A stretch of DNA of 64,000 nucleotides, taken from the NCBI RefSeq assembly GCF_009826895.1, contig NZ_WUMV01000003.1, positions 761,501-825,500 of the forward strand. The letters run 5' to 3'. Under the pieces are notes generated by a model. That model saw only the letters and a program-made list of their open reading frames with translations. It did not search any database and was not told where the DNA came from. The position numbers were made by a program, and so were the translations under genes. Shown here piece after piece: positions 16,731 through 24,419 of this stretch. Origin of the DNA: Stappia sediminis. Its GTDB lineage: Bacteria; Pseudomonadota; Alphaproteobacteria; Rhizobiales; Stappiaceae. How positions within the stretch are numbered: the first letter of the stretch is position 1; every line of letters begins with the position of its first letter.

Positions 16731-17507
16731 ATGCCCGACCTTGCAGCCTTTTTCGACGAACTGGCCGATGCCGCCGCATCCGCGATCATGCCGCATTTCC
16801 GCGCTGGCCTGACGGTGGAAAACAAGCTTTCCGCCGGGTTCGACCCGGTCACTGCCGCAGATCGCGAGGGCGAAAGCGCCATTCGCCGGATCATTCATTC
16901 GCGCTTTCCGGGCCACGGCATCCTGGGCGAGGAGCATGGCGACCATCAACTCGACGCCGACAACGTCTGGGTGCTGGACCCGATTGACGGAACGCGTGCC
17001 TTCATTGCCGGCCTGCCGACGTGGGGAACGCTGATCGGCCTTTGCCAGGGCGGTAGCCCCAGCCATGGAATGATGGTCCAGCCCTATGTCGGCGAGCGGT
17101 TCTACGGCGACGGGAAATCGGCGTTTCTTGCGACGCGGTCCGGAAAATCGTCCATCTCCACAAGGGCCTGTGCGCGCCTTGAGGATGCGCTGATGTGCAC
17201 GACGGATCCGTATCTGTTCACACCGGAGGAGCGCCCGGTTTACGAACGGATCGAAAGGTCTGCGCGCAATACGCGTTACGGAACGGATTGTTACGGCTAT
17301 GCGATGCTGGCGGCCGGTCACGTCGACCTTGTGATCGAATCGGGTCTCAACGCCTACGACATCGTCGCCCTCATCCCGATCGTCGAAGGGGCCGGCGGTG
17401 CGGTGACGACCTGGACCGGAGGCTCGGCCAAGGATGGGGGGCGTATTGTCGCAAGCGGCGACAAGCGCCTGCACGAGGCGGTCCTCGCACAGCTGTCGCA
17501 AGTCTGA
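16731..17507 (+). CDS. hisN: Histidinol-phosphatase, inositol-monophosphatase family
   Basis: The 258-residue metal-dependent phosphatase has GILGEEHG (Glu67), WVLDPIDGTRAFIAGLPTWG (Asp83, Asp86) and the C-terminal metal residue in NAYDIVALIPIVEGAGG. The run TRAFIAGLPTWGTLIGL distinguishes the histidinol-phosphatase HisN branch from inositol monophosphatase or CysQ. It catalyses the penultimate step of histidine synthesis. The start is ambiguous between ATG at 16731 and GTG at 16719; neither has a strong ribosome site, and longer extension toward 16563 is not family-like. It is convergent with the lysophospholipase gene, with five bases between stops. Confidence 0.88.
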   Translation: MPDLAAFFDELADAAASAIMPHFRAGLTVENKLSAGFDPVTAADREGESAIRRIIHSRFPGHGILGEEHGDHQLDADNVWVLDPIDGTRAFIAGLPTWGTLIGLCQGGSPSHGMMVQPYVGERFYGDGKSAFLATRSGKSSISTRACARLEDALMCTTDPYLFTPEERPVYERIERSARNTRYGTDCYGYAMLAAGHVDLVIESGLNAYDIVALIPIVEGAGGAVTTWTGGSAKDGGRIVASGDKRLHEAVLAQLSQV

Positions 17508-17512
17508 AAGTT

Positions 17513-18463
17513 TCAGTAACTGGAGAAAAACGCGTCCATGGCCTCCAGGGCCTGGTCGCGGTAGAAATTGCTTTCCATCAAAAGCTCGTGTTTCGCGCCC
17601 GCGATTTCCAGGTAACGGGCGGAGCGTGTCCGTTTCGCCAGCTGCTCGATCGCCCTTGTCGAGACGATCCGGTCGTTGCCGGCGCCGATCATGAGCACCG
17701 GCAGGCGCATGGACGGTCCGAAATCGGCCGATGCGAACCGTTTCATCGCGCGGCTTGCGGCGGCAAGCCAGTCGATCGTCGGCGCGCCGATCTCCAGTTG
17801 CGGCGCCTCGTCGAGGATCTGGAGCGTGCGTTCGTAGCGCCGTTCGTCGTGGCTCAGCCAGTTTCCCTCGAAAGGTTGGCGAATGGTGTCCGATCCGCCC
17901 GGCACGAATGCGGTGCCAAAGCCCAGTCCCGATAAAGCATGCGCCAGCGGCGAGACGACCTCCGGCGGCCAGCCGATCTTGCCAAGGCCGATCAGCGGGC
18001 TTGTGAGGACGGCCCTTTCGAGCCGTGTCGCCAGCCGCTCCGTCCCGTGCAGGATGATCGCGCCGCCCGTCGAATGGGCAAGAGCGAAATGCGGTCCCGG
18101 CAGGTTGGCAAGGGTGACGCCGCTCAACATCGTGTCGAGATCGGTCAGATAATCGGAAAAATCGTCCACGTGGCCCCGGCGCGGGTTGCTCAGGAGGCGC
18201 TCGGACCCTCCCTGTCCGCGCCAGTCGAACGTGGCGACGGCATAGCCGCGCAGGCGCAAATCCTCGATCGTTTCGAAATATTTTTCGATGAATTCCGCGC
18301 GGCCCTGAAGGAGCGTGATCGTACCCTTGAGCGGGCTGGCCGTGGCGCGCCAATAGGCGAACCTCAGCCTGATGCCGTCCGGTGTCGTCAGATAGCCGGC
18401 ATTGGCGCCTTCCGGCACCGGGTTGTCGGGAAGGTCGACAAGCTGTGTTGCGGCATCGAGCAT
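17513..18463 (-). CDS. Alpha/beta hydrolase, lysophospholipase (PldB) family
   Basis: The 316-residue serine hydrolase shows LLQGRAEFIEKYFETIEDL and VATFDWRGQGGSERLL, the nucleophile elbow LAHSTGGA, an acid in GAGNDRIVS and a His in AGAKHEL. These match the monoacylglycerol lipase/lysophospholipase branch. The enzyme is probably cytoplasmic since no signal is visible. The start at 18463 (MLDAATQLVDLPDNPVPEG) fits relatives; an in-frame ATG at 18529 with GGAG upstream is the alternative and would add 22 residues. Confidence 0.85.
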   Translation of the reverse strand: MLDAATQLVDLPDNPVPEGANAGYLTTPDGIRLRFAYWRATASPLKGTITLLQGRAEFIEKYFETIEDLRLRGYAVATFDWRGQGGSERLLSNPRRGHVDDFSDYLTDLDTMLSGVTLANLPGPHFALAHSTGGAIILHGTERLATRLERAVLTSPLIGLGKIGWPPEVVSPLAHALSGLGFGTAFVPGGSDTIRQPFEGNWLSHDERRYERTLQILDEAPQLEIGAPTIDWLAAASRAMKRFASADFGPSMRLPVLMIGAGNDRIVSTRAIEQLAKRTRSARYLEIAGAKHELLMESNFYRDQALEAMDAFFSSY

Positions 18464-18618
18464 TTTTTCGCGCCAGGAAAGGATGTATCGCTTGCGCAAG
18501 TTGATAGACGAGCGGGCGGAGCGCGGCAAGCATATGCTCCATCAGGCGTATCGGCCCCGGAAGCGGGAGGAAACGCTGCCGGGGCCGGGAAGCACGTGCC
18601 TATTGCCTGTGCCGGGCT

Positions 18619-19032
18619 TCAGCGCCAGGTTCCGTGACCGTGCCAATCGCCATGGCCGTGCCTGCCCCAGCCGCCATGATGGCGGCGGATTATCCGCCGG
18701 TCGAGGATGTCGCCGTCGCGGGCGCTGACGACGAGGCGGACGAGGTTGCCGCGCCGGCCGACGGCGCGCACGATATAGACGTTGCGATGCTGGCGGATAT
18801 CGCGAATGTCCCGGTAGCCGTGCCGGTGAAGTATGCGCGACACGCGGCGCGGGCCGATGTGGTGCCTGCGGCCGTGGCGGTGGTAGCCGCCGCGCCAGTC
18901 CACCTTCTGGGTGTATGCGGCGGCGGTTTGCGCAGCGGCGGGGGCTTGGGTGAAGCGGGCCTCGAAGGCCTGTGCGCCGCTTGCGGAAACGAGCATGGCC
19001 AATCCTGCGGCGATGATGGCGATCTTCTTCAT
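18619..19032 (-). CDS. Secreted His/Arg/Gly-rich protein with a PepSY-like core
   Basis: The 137-residue protein has a clear signal peptide (about 1-22, ending GAQA). The mature part holds a His/Arg-rich segment (YHRHGRRHHIGPRR), a predicted alpha/beta core (about 62-112: SRILHRHGYRDIRDIRQH then YIVRAVGRRGNLVRLVVSA, reminiscent of PepSY-like domains), and a His/Gly/Trp-rich tail. The histidine density suggests metal or polyanion binding; this is inference. The start is ATG at 19032 behind GGGAGAAAG, and the longer in-frame ATG at 19194 lacks support. Confidence 0.8.
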   Translation of the reverse strand: MKKIAIIAAGLAMLVSASGAQAFEARFTQAPAAAQTAAAYTQKVDWRGGYHRHGRRHHIGPRRVSRILHRHGYRDIRDIRQHRNVYIVRAVGRRGNLVRLVVSARDGDILDRRIIRRHHGGWGRHGHGDWHGHGTWR

Positions 19033-19167
19033 GATCTTTCTCCCGATCGGTGGTGCCGGCATGGCGCCCGGCTGATGACGGTGAGATTGCATCCAGTGGC
19101 TTGAACCCAACCGGAAGGGACTGTTCATCCGCCGTTCATCTGCGCGGCCGAGCCTCCTTTCAGGGGT

Positions 19168-19196
19168 CTTGAAAAGCGAATTTCGGCATCCCACCT
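19168..19196 (+). promoter_or_regulatory. RpoH (sigma-32)-type heat-shock promoter
   Basis: CTTGAAA (19168-19174), a 15-base spacer, then CCCACCT (19190-19196) match the heat-shock consensus CTTGAAA-N13-17-CCCATNT at all but one defined position. It lies 122 bp before the hsp20 start, leaving a leader of about 115 bases that contains the thermometer. Confidence 0.75.
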
Positions 19197-19202
19197 AATT
19201 GT

Positions 19203-19317
19203 CCGCAGGCGCCGAAAAGGGTCTGCAACGACCGACTTTCCTTCGCCCGCTGCAGGGGAAGGAAGAAGACTGGGCATACCGCCCGTCATCCGATTGTCGC
19301 TCAAAGGAGGACATGCC
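19203..19317 (+). promoter_or_regulatory. ROSE-type RNA thermometer in the hsp20 leader
   Basis: The Shine-Dalgarno region GAGGA (19307-19311) pairs with UCGCUC (19297-19302) through a four-base AAAG loop, leaving one bulged G. That is the diagnostic U(U/C)GCU anti-Shine-Dalgarno hairpin of ROSE elements. An upstream stable hairpin CTTTCCTTC-CCC/GGGGAAGGAAG (about 19240-19267) fits the multi-hairpin ROSE layout. Heat would melt the weak hairpin and free the ribosome site. Confidence 0.75.
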
Positions 19318-19770
19318 ATGCGTCACTTTGATTTCAGCCCGCTTTATCGTTCGACCGTCGGTTTCGACCGTCTTTTCTCCATGCTCGACAACGCCAACGG
19401 CGACGTGCCGAGCTATCCGCCCTACAACATCGAGCGGACCGGCGAGAACGCCTATCGAATCACCATGGCCGTTGCCGGCTTCTCCGAGAAGGATCTTTCG
19501 CTGGAGGCCAGGGAAGGCACGCTCCTGATCAAGGGCGAGCGCGCGCCCGAGGGTGAGGATCGCGAGGTTCTTTATCGAGGCATCGCCTCGCGCGCTTTCG
19601 AGCGCCGCTTTCAGCTCGCCGACTTCGTGGAAGTGAAGGGCGCGAGCCTTGAGAACGGCCTGCTTCACATCGACCTGGAGCGTGAAATTCCCGACGCCAT
19701 GAAGCCGCGCAAGATCGAAATTGCCGCGGCCGGGGCGGACGCGCGCCAGATCGAAGGCGAAGTGAACTGA
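19318..19770 (+). CDS. Small heat-shock protein, Hsp20/alpha-crystallin family (IbpA-like)
   Basis: The 150-residue chaperone begins [20 protein letters not shown], the rhizobial class A small-HSP N-terminus. An alpha-crystallin domain spans about 33-130 ([51 protein letters not shown]). It holds unfolding proteins in soluble complexes for later refolding. The start is ATG at 19318 with AGGAGG sequestered in the thermometer hairpin. A C-terminal IXI-like motif (RKIEIA) is present. Control is inferred to be dual: RpoH for transcription and ROSE for translation. Confidence 0.96.
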   Translation: MRHFDFSPLYRSTVGFDRLFSMLDNANGDVPSYPPYNIERTGENAYRITMAVAGFSEKDLSLEAREGTLLIKGERAPEGEDREVLYRGIASRAFERRFQLADFVEVKGASLENGLLHIDLEREIPDAMKPRKIEIAAAGADARQIEGEVN

Positions 19771-19787
19771 CGATTGAACGAAACGAA

Positions 19788-19816
19788 GCGTGCCGGGCCT
19801 TCCGGCACGCGCTTTC
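19788..19816 (+). terminator. Probable terminator of hsp20
   Basis: CGTGCCGG and CCGGCACG form an 8-bp stem with a short loop 18 bases after the hsp20 stop, followed by a weak pyrimidine stretch GCTTTCTC. It separates hsp20 from the convergent threonine aldolase gene. Confidence 0.5.
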
Positions 19817-19852
19817 TCGGGCGGCTTCCAAATGGGAGCCGCTTTTTCACTG

Positions 19853-20884
19853 TCAAAGGAGCGAAAGAAACGCCTCGACCTCGTCACGGGTCGTGCGGAA
19901 GCTCGTTACCATGCGGGCAAGCGTTTCGTCGGCGCCAAGGTTTTTCGCCGGCCATTCGTGCATGATCGCGCCGGCGGCATTCAACTCGGCGAATTTCTCG
20001 CGTTTGAAGACCGGAAACACTTCGTTCGCCTGCGGAACCCAGGCAAGGCGCCCGCTTTCACTGGCGTGGATGCCGTCGGCAAGGCGCGCGGCCATGGCGT
20101 TCGCATGACGGGCAAGCTCGAGCCAGTTTCCGTTCTCGAAATAACCCTCGAACTGGGCGGCGGCGAAGCGGCTTTTTGAAAGAAGCTGGCCGCCGCGCTT
20201 GCGCAGGTATCCGAAACCTTCCGCGTCATCCTTGTTGAAGAAGACGACGGCTTCCGCGCACCAGCAGCCGTTCTTGGTCGCGCCGAAGGAAAGCACGTCG
20301 ACGCCGGCCCGCCATGTCATGTCGGCGGGCGAAACATCCAGATGGACGAGAGCGTTCGCGAAGCGCGCGCCGTCCATGTGAAGGGCAATGCCGCGCTTTG
20401 TCGCTACGTCGCTGATCGCGCGGATTTCATCGAGGCCGTAGACCGTTCCCGCTTCCGTTGCCTGGGTGATCGTCACCGCAGCCGGCCGGCCATGGTGGAC
20501 CACTCCTTCCGGCAACGCGGCGAGCGCCGTGCGAAGGCTTGCGGGCGTAAACTTGCCCTCGGGCCCCTTCAGCGCCACCAGTTTCATTCCGCTTGTGAAG
20601 AACTCCGGCGCGTTGCACTCGTCGACGAGCACATGCGCCTCGTCATGGCAGAATATGGCGCCGCCCGGCTTCGCGTAGGCGGAAAGCGCCAGCGAATTCG
20701 CCGCCGTTCCCGTGGTCACGAAAAAGACGGCGACCTCACGCTCGAAAACTTCCGAAAACCGCTTCGTGACCGATTCGGTCAGCGGATCGCCGCCATAGGC
20801 CGGGGCCATCCCGGAATTGTGGCGCGTCAGCGCGGCCATCACCGCGTCTGAAGCGCCTGTCCAGTTGTCGCTCGCGAAAATCAT
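19853..20884 (-). CDS. ltaE: Low-specificity L-threonine aldolase
   Basis: The 343-residue PLP enzyme cleaves L-threonine or allo-threonine to glycine and acetaldehyde. It shows MIFASDNWTGASDAVMAAL at the start, the Asp of LHMDGARFANAL and the PLP lysine Lys204 in SFGATKNGCW. The start is ATG at 20884, the first methionine that gives the conserved N-terminus; the frame stays open far upstream but is non-family there. It is the last gene of the bufferin-type operon (56 bp after doxX). Whether this is functional or incidental is unknown. Confidence 0.93.
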   Translation of the reverse strand: MIFASDNWTGASDAVMAALTRHNSGMAPAYGGDPLTESVTKRFSEVFEREVAVFFVTTGTAANSLALSAYAKPGGAIFCHDEAHVLVDECNAPEFFTSGMKLVALKGPEGKFTPASLRTALAALPEGVVHHGRPAAVTITQATEAGTVYGLDEIRAISDVATKRGIALHMDGARFANALVHLDVSPADMTWRAGVDVLSFGATKNGCWCAEAVVFFNKDDAEGFGYLRKRGGQLLSKSRFAAAQFEGYFENGNWLELARHANAMAARLADGIHASESGRLAWVPQANEVFPVFKREKFAELNAAGAIMHEWPAKNLGADETLARMVTSFRTTRDEVEAFLSLL

Positions 20885-20940
20885 GGGTCCCACCGGTAAA
20901 GGAAGCGGACGCTCGGCGCAATCGGATTGGCACGAAGCCG

Positions 20941-21516
20941 TCAGTAGCGCTCGCGCCACCAGCGGGCGAGCAGATGGTCGAGCGATATCGCGCCTGCGCC
21001 GCGCAAGGCCAGCACCAGAAGCAGGAACCCCCACATCAGCCGCTGGTCGGCGATGAGCCCGCCGGGCTTGCCGTCGAAGAGGGTGCCGATGGTCGCCGCA
21101 TCCAGATTGTGGCCCGTGATGTCGACATAGGACATCACGGCGATGAAGACGATGAAGCCGAGGCTTGCCGCCCGCGTGAAAAGGCCGAGCACGATCATCA
21201 GCGGCAGAAGGAATTCCGCCCAGGTGCCGAGCAGCACGATCAACCCGTAGGGGAAGAACTCGATCGCGCTTGTGTCGTAGCCCGCCGCCTCCATCATTTT
21301 CGGCAGAATCTGCACATAGGCACCGTCGGTCGGCTCCAGGAAACCGAGGAGGCCGGGTCCGATCTTCGTCAGCGCCGAATTCCAGAAATAGACGAAAAGC
21401 GCGCTGGCGAAGACGAACCTTGCGGCAAGCCCGATCAGCCACCGGTCGGTTAATCGCTGGAGCGTCCCGAATACTGCGGCGTAGAGGCGGACGAGCAGCG
21501 ATATCAGCGTAGTCAT
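20941..21516 (-). CDS. DoxX family membrane protein (bufferin operon, BufD position)
   Basis: The 191-residue integral membrane protein has about four to five hydrophobic helices (WLIGLAARFVFASALFVYFW; YGLIVLLGTWAEFLLPLMIV; AASLGFIVFIAVMSYV; RLMWGFLLLVLALRG) and the DoxX/DUF417-like pattern W(N)SALTKI near helix one. DoxX proteins are small redox-linked membrane proteins. One commonly closes MNIO/bufferin operons after the DUF2063 gene. It lies 44 bp after bufC. Confidence 0.88.
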   Translation of the reverse strand: MTTLISLLVRLYAAVFGTLQRLTDRWLIGLAARFVFASALFVYFWNSALTKIGPGLLGFLEPTDGAYVQILPKMMEAAGYDTSAIEFFPYGLIVLLGTWAEFLLPLMIVLGLFTRAASLGFIVFIAVMSYVDITGHNLDAATIGTLFDGKPGGLIADQRLMWGFLLLVLALRGAGAISLDHLLARWWRERY

Positions 21517-21560
21517 GACTGTGACGGTCTCCGTCGTTTTCGAAAGGTGGGATCGGTTGT

Positions 21561-22334
21561 TCAGTCCGGCATTCGGATGTCGGCGAACGCGCCGGCGGCA
21601 AGCGCGGCCTGAAGGGCTTGCGCAAGGTCGAATTCAGAAGCGTTTTCGAAAGCCTTGCCGGCGGCGGCTCCGAGCGTCGAACCTTCCGCAAGCGCATTCA
21701 GGAAATACGAGGCTCCGGGGGCAAGCCGCGAAAGGGTAACGTCGAGAACGGGACGGGTGACCAGCACGCTTTCGCCGCCTGAGGAAAGGTCCGCGGGGGG
21801 CTTGCCTTCGCCGGTGCGGTTCGCCTCGAACAGTTGCAGGATCGGCCAGCGCGATTGCACCATGCGCAGGGCCGGATGCAGCGTGAAACGGACATCGCCC
21901 ACGTCGGATTCGGATATGGCGGTAAGCCGCGCGGGATCGAGCGGGGCCGCATCCGCCGCGTGATAGGCCGAAAGCCAGGCATGCTCCAGCCGCGCGACAT
22001 CGCCAAGATAGGGATAGCCGGCAAGCGGCGGAAAGGCGTCGAGAAAATCGCCGAAATCCTCGCCATATTCGGCAAGGAAGGGTGAGGACGGCCTCTTCGC
22101 ACGCACGTATTCGCGCGCAAGCGCTGTAAAATATTCGTCTCCCAGCAGCCGGGCGATCGCGGGAAACGTATCTTCCAGCGCGCCGACGAGGCTGACGGTG
22201 ACATTGTTGCGGTAGACGGCGAAGCGTTTGTCCGCTCGTCCGCCGCGGGGTGCCGTCACGCCTTCGGGCACGGCCGCGTCCGGGTCGGTCAGGGCTGCGG
22301 AAAACGCGGCTTGCAGGTCAGGCAGTCGCGGCAT
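21561..22334 (-). CDS. bufC: DUF2063 partner protein of the MNIO enzyme (BufC/HvfC family)
   Basis: The 257-residue protein carries an N-terminal DUF2063 domain (about 5-95) with the signature [22 protein letters not shown], then [15 protein letters not shown] and a helical C-terminal part. In bufferin and related RiPP systems this protein pairs with the DUF692 enzyme and is thought to deliver the precursor. The start is ATG at 22334, inside the end of bufB (17-bp overlap), which implies translational coupling. Confidence 0.92.
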   Translation of the reverse strand: MPRLPDLQAAFSAALTDPDAAVPEGVTAPRGGRADKRFAVYRNNVTVSLVGALEDTFPAIARLLGDEYFTALAREYVRAKRPSSPFLAEYGEDFGDFLDAFPPLAGYPYLGDVARLEHAWLSAYHAADAAPLDPARLTAISESDVGDVRFTLHPALRMVQSRWPILQLFEANRTGEGKPPADLSSGGESVLVTRPVLDVTLSRLAPGASYFLNALAEGSTLGAAAGKAFENASEFDLAQALQAALAAGAFADIRMPD

Positions 22335-23208
22335 GAACCGTCGTTCCTTGGGCGACGCCCGCAAGCATGCGCTCGGCGGCGGCCGCCTCGCCGGCCAGAA
22401 CCGCCCACTGCGGTACGTCATTGTCCCACTCGATCAGCGTCGGAAGCGCGCCGGCGCGTTGCAGGAGGCGGTCGTAAAGCCCCCAGACGGCGTTGTCGAC
22501 CGCCCGGTCGTGGGCGTCGATCAGCAGCGGGCGCCCCTCGTCGTCGATGTCGGGCGCATGCCCGCCAAGGTGGATTTCGCCAACATGTTCCACAGGAAAG
22601 CTGTCGAGATAATCCTCTGGCGAGGTTTCGTGGTTCACCGCCGAGACATAGACGTTGTTGACGTCGAGAAGCAGGCCGCAGCCGGTACGGCGCACGATTT
22701 CACGCAGGAAATCGAGTTCGCTCATCGTACTCTGTTCGAAAGCGACGTAGGTGGACGGATTTTCAAGCAGCATCCGCCTGCCGAGCGTGTCCTGCACCTC
22801 GTCGATATGGTCGCAGACGCGGGCAAGCGTCTCCCGGTCGTAGGGAACCGGCAAAAGGTCGTTGTAATAGGCCGTATCATGTGTGGACCAAGCCAGATGT
22901 TCCGAAAAAAGCCCCGGTTCATAACGGCTTTCGATGGCCTTGAGGCGGGCGAGGTGGTCCTTGTCGAGGGCTCCGTGCGAGCCGATCGAGAGCCCGACCC
23001 CGTGCAGGGAGAGAGGGTAGAACTCGCGAATCGCGCTCAGATATGCATGCGGCGGCCCGCCCGCACCCATGTAGTTCTCGGCATGGATCTCGAAAAAGCC
23101 GATGTCCGGAGCTCCCTCCAGAACGTCGCGGTAATGCTGCGCCTTGAGCCCGACCCCGGCTCGAGCAGGAATTTCGATCTTGCGATATCGCGTGTTTTTC
23201 TCTGACAT
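22318..23208 (-). CDS. bufB: DUF692 multinuclear non-haem iron oxidative enzyme (MNIO; BufB family)
   Basis: The 296-residue TIM-barrel protein is of the DUF692/MNIO family: [81 protein letters not shown] and [10 protein letters not shown] hold the conserved His, Asp, Asn and Glu metal-ligand candidates. MNIO enzymes oxidatively modify cysteines of ribosomal peptides, making thiooxazole rings in bufferins and oxazolone groups in methanobactin. The neighbours (a Cys-bearing DUF2282 precursor upstream and DUF2063 downstream) make the bufferin assignment firm. The start is ATG at 23208. Confidence 0.95.
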   Translation of the reverse strand: MSEKNTRYRKIEIPARAGVGLKAQHYRDVLEGAPDIGFFEIHAENYMGAGGPPHAYLSAIREFYPLSLHGVGLSIGSHGALDKDHLARLKAIESRYEPGLFSEHLAWSTHDTAYYNDLLPVPYDRETLARVCDHIDEVQDTLGRRMLLENPSTYVAFEQSTMSELDFLREIVRRTGCGLLLDVNNVYVSAVNHETSPEDYLDSFPVEHVGEIHLGGHAPDIDDEGRPLLIDAHDRAVDNAVWGLYDRLLQRAGALPTLIEWDNDVPQWAVLAGEAAAAERMLAGVAQGTTVHAATA

Positions 23209-23249
23209 GGTTCCGGTCCGTGACCTTGGGTCTGTTGAAAATCAATGTC

Positions 23250-23302
23250 TTGAGCATATCCTTGTCGCGAAATCCAATTCGGATTTTGCGGGATATGCTC
23301 TA
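23250..23302. repeat. Dispersed palindrome GAGCATATCC...GGATATGCTC between bufA and bufB
   Basis: TTGAGCATATCC and GGATATGCTC form the outer arms, and the interior AAATCC/GGATTT forms a second stem. A near-identical copy lies at 53349-53402, so this is a mobile or dispersed intergenic repeat inside the operon. Confidence 0.8.
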
Positions 23303-23317
23303 GTATCCAGACCCTAG

Positions 23318-23350
23318 CGCAAAAGGCGCGGAACCCCGCGCCTTTTGCCG
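23318..23350 (-). terminator. Intra-operon terminator/attenuator after bufA
   Basis: On the minus strand GGCGCGG pairs with CCGCGCC through a four-base loop, followed by TTTTGCG, 23 bases after the bufA stop. The short T-run suggests partial termination, giving more precursor than enzyme mRNA. Confidence 0.65.
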
Positions 23351-23372
23351 TAAAAACAGTCCAGAACGGGAA

Positions 23373-23672
23373 TCAGCCTTCCGGCAGATCGCGGTCGAGC
23401 GGCTCGAGCGAGCCGACGCGCCCATCGGGAAGCTCGATCGAAGCGCAGGTACCCTGCGGGACGAGCGTCCAGGCGTTGCCCTGGTAGTCGATAGAGGACG
23501 TTCCGGCGCAACTCGTGCCCGGGCCCGCTGCGCAGTCGTTCTGGCCCGCAAGCGACACGCCGTAGCATTTTTCCTTGGCGGCGGCCGATGCGCTCCCCGG
23601 AGCGGCTACAGAAGCGACTGCGGTCGCGACCGCACCGGCGACGATGGCGGCGGTAAGCGTCTTGTTGCTCAT
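23373..23672 (-). CDS. bufA: DUF2282 bufferin precursor peptide
   Basis: The 99-residue precursor has a Sec signal peptide (about 1-31, [20 protein letters not shown]...SAAA) followed by a core with four cysteines in the order [31 protein letters not shown] and LVPQGTC, the DUF2282 pattern of bufferins. In Caulobacter such peptides are modified on cysteines by the MNIO enzyme, exported and used to buffer copper. The C-terminal tail is acidic. It is the first gene of bufA-bufB-bufC-doxX-ltaE on the minus strand. Confidence 0.93.
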   Translation of the reverse strand: MSNKTLTAAIVAGAVATAVASVAAPGSASAAAKEKCYGVSLAGQNDCAAGPGTSCAGTSSIDYQGNAWTLVPQGTCASIELPDGRVGSLEPLDRDLPEG

Positions 23673-23758
23673 TCAGGTCTCCCGTTCATTCGGAATAGAG
23701 CGGCGTTCAAGTTTTCATCCATTTGTGCCGTAGCGGAAATAATCAGAAATTCCCTTCC

Positions 23759-23773
23759 GTTACCGACCGTAAC
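23759..23773. promoter_or_regulatory. Candidate operator upstream of bufA
   Basis: GTTAC-N5-GTAAC is a perfect inverted repeat 87 bp before the bufA start, in an AT-richer stretch. It could bind a stress or metal regulator or overlap an extracytoplasmic-sigma promoter. No regulator gene is adjacent. Confidence 0.4.
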
Positions 23774-24419
23774 AATGTGGGGAGTTGAGCTGTAAAAGAA
23801 AAATCAAAGCGATGTGACTTCCACGTCATCACGCGGCCGGCATCTGGCGGGCCGCCGCGCACGGTCATTTTGTTGCCGATTGCATGCCCGTGCGCGACCG
23901 AATGTGACAATTCGTCCTCGCGTGACGCAAGAACTATATTATATTGCGTCACGAACCGGCTTGCCCCCGTTCGGGAAATCTGGCATTGTTCGGCCTCCGA
24001 GATAGGACAGGATTGCTGTCCTATCTAGCGGCAGCGGCGCAAGGCGACAATATCGGTCATGCAGTATTCGCTCGATTGCGGATGCCGGCCGATCGGACAG
24101 GCGTCAGGGTCGCGAGGGGCCCGTCAGGCGGATTGACCGCCCATCCGGGCCCGATGGCTTCAGCCGGGCGGGGTTCACCTTTCGTGGGCACGTTCGCAAG
24201 CCGGATGCGGCGTTACGGCCGCATGAAGGAGAACGCGGCAGATACCATGCCGCGCGGCGGACGGTCCGGGAGGCAGGGCCGTTCCTACTCGACAGCGCCA
24301 GGGCCTTGTGCCGAGGTCGTCGAACGAGCCGTGTTCCCGGGGAGGAGCGCGACCCGAACGAGAGACGACGGCAGGGTTCCGGCGAGGCCTCTGGATACGG
24401 GCTCGAAAGTGAGGGCGCA
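23774..24419. other. Long leader/intergenic region between bufA and gltB
   Basis: No credible protein gene was seen. Frames here lack ribosome sites and have low-complexity Arg/Gly composition. The left part (about 23800-23960) is AT-richer with ATTATATTGCG and CGCGTGACGCAAG; the right part is GC-rich and probably carries the gltB promoter and 5' leader. No recognisable riboswitch was found. Confidence 0.5.

Noticed and set aside
16692..18542. 616-codon minus-strand frame spanning hisN and the lysophospholipase gene
   Set aside because: Both overlapped genes are well supported in other frames; this one has low-complexity Arg-rich composition.
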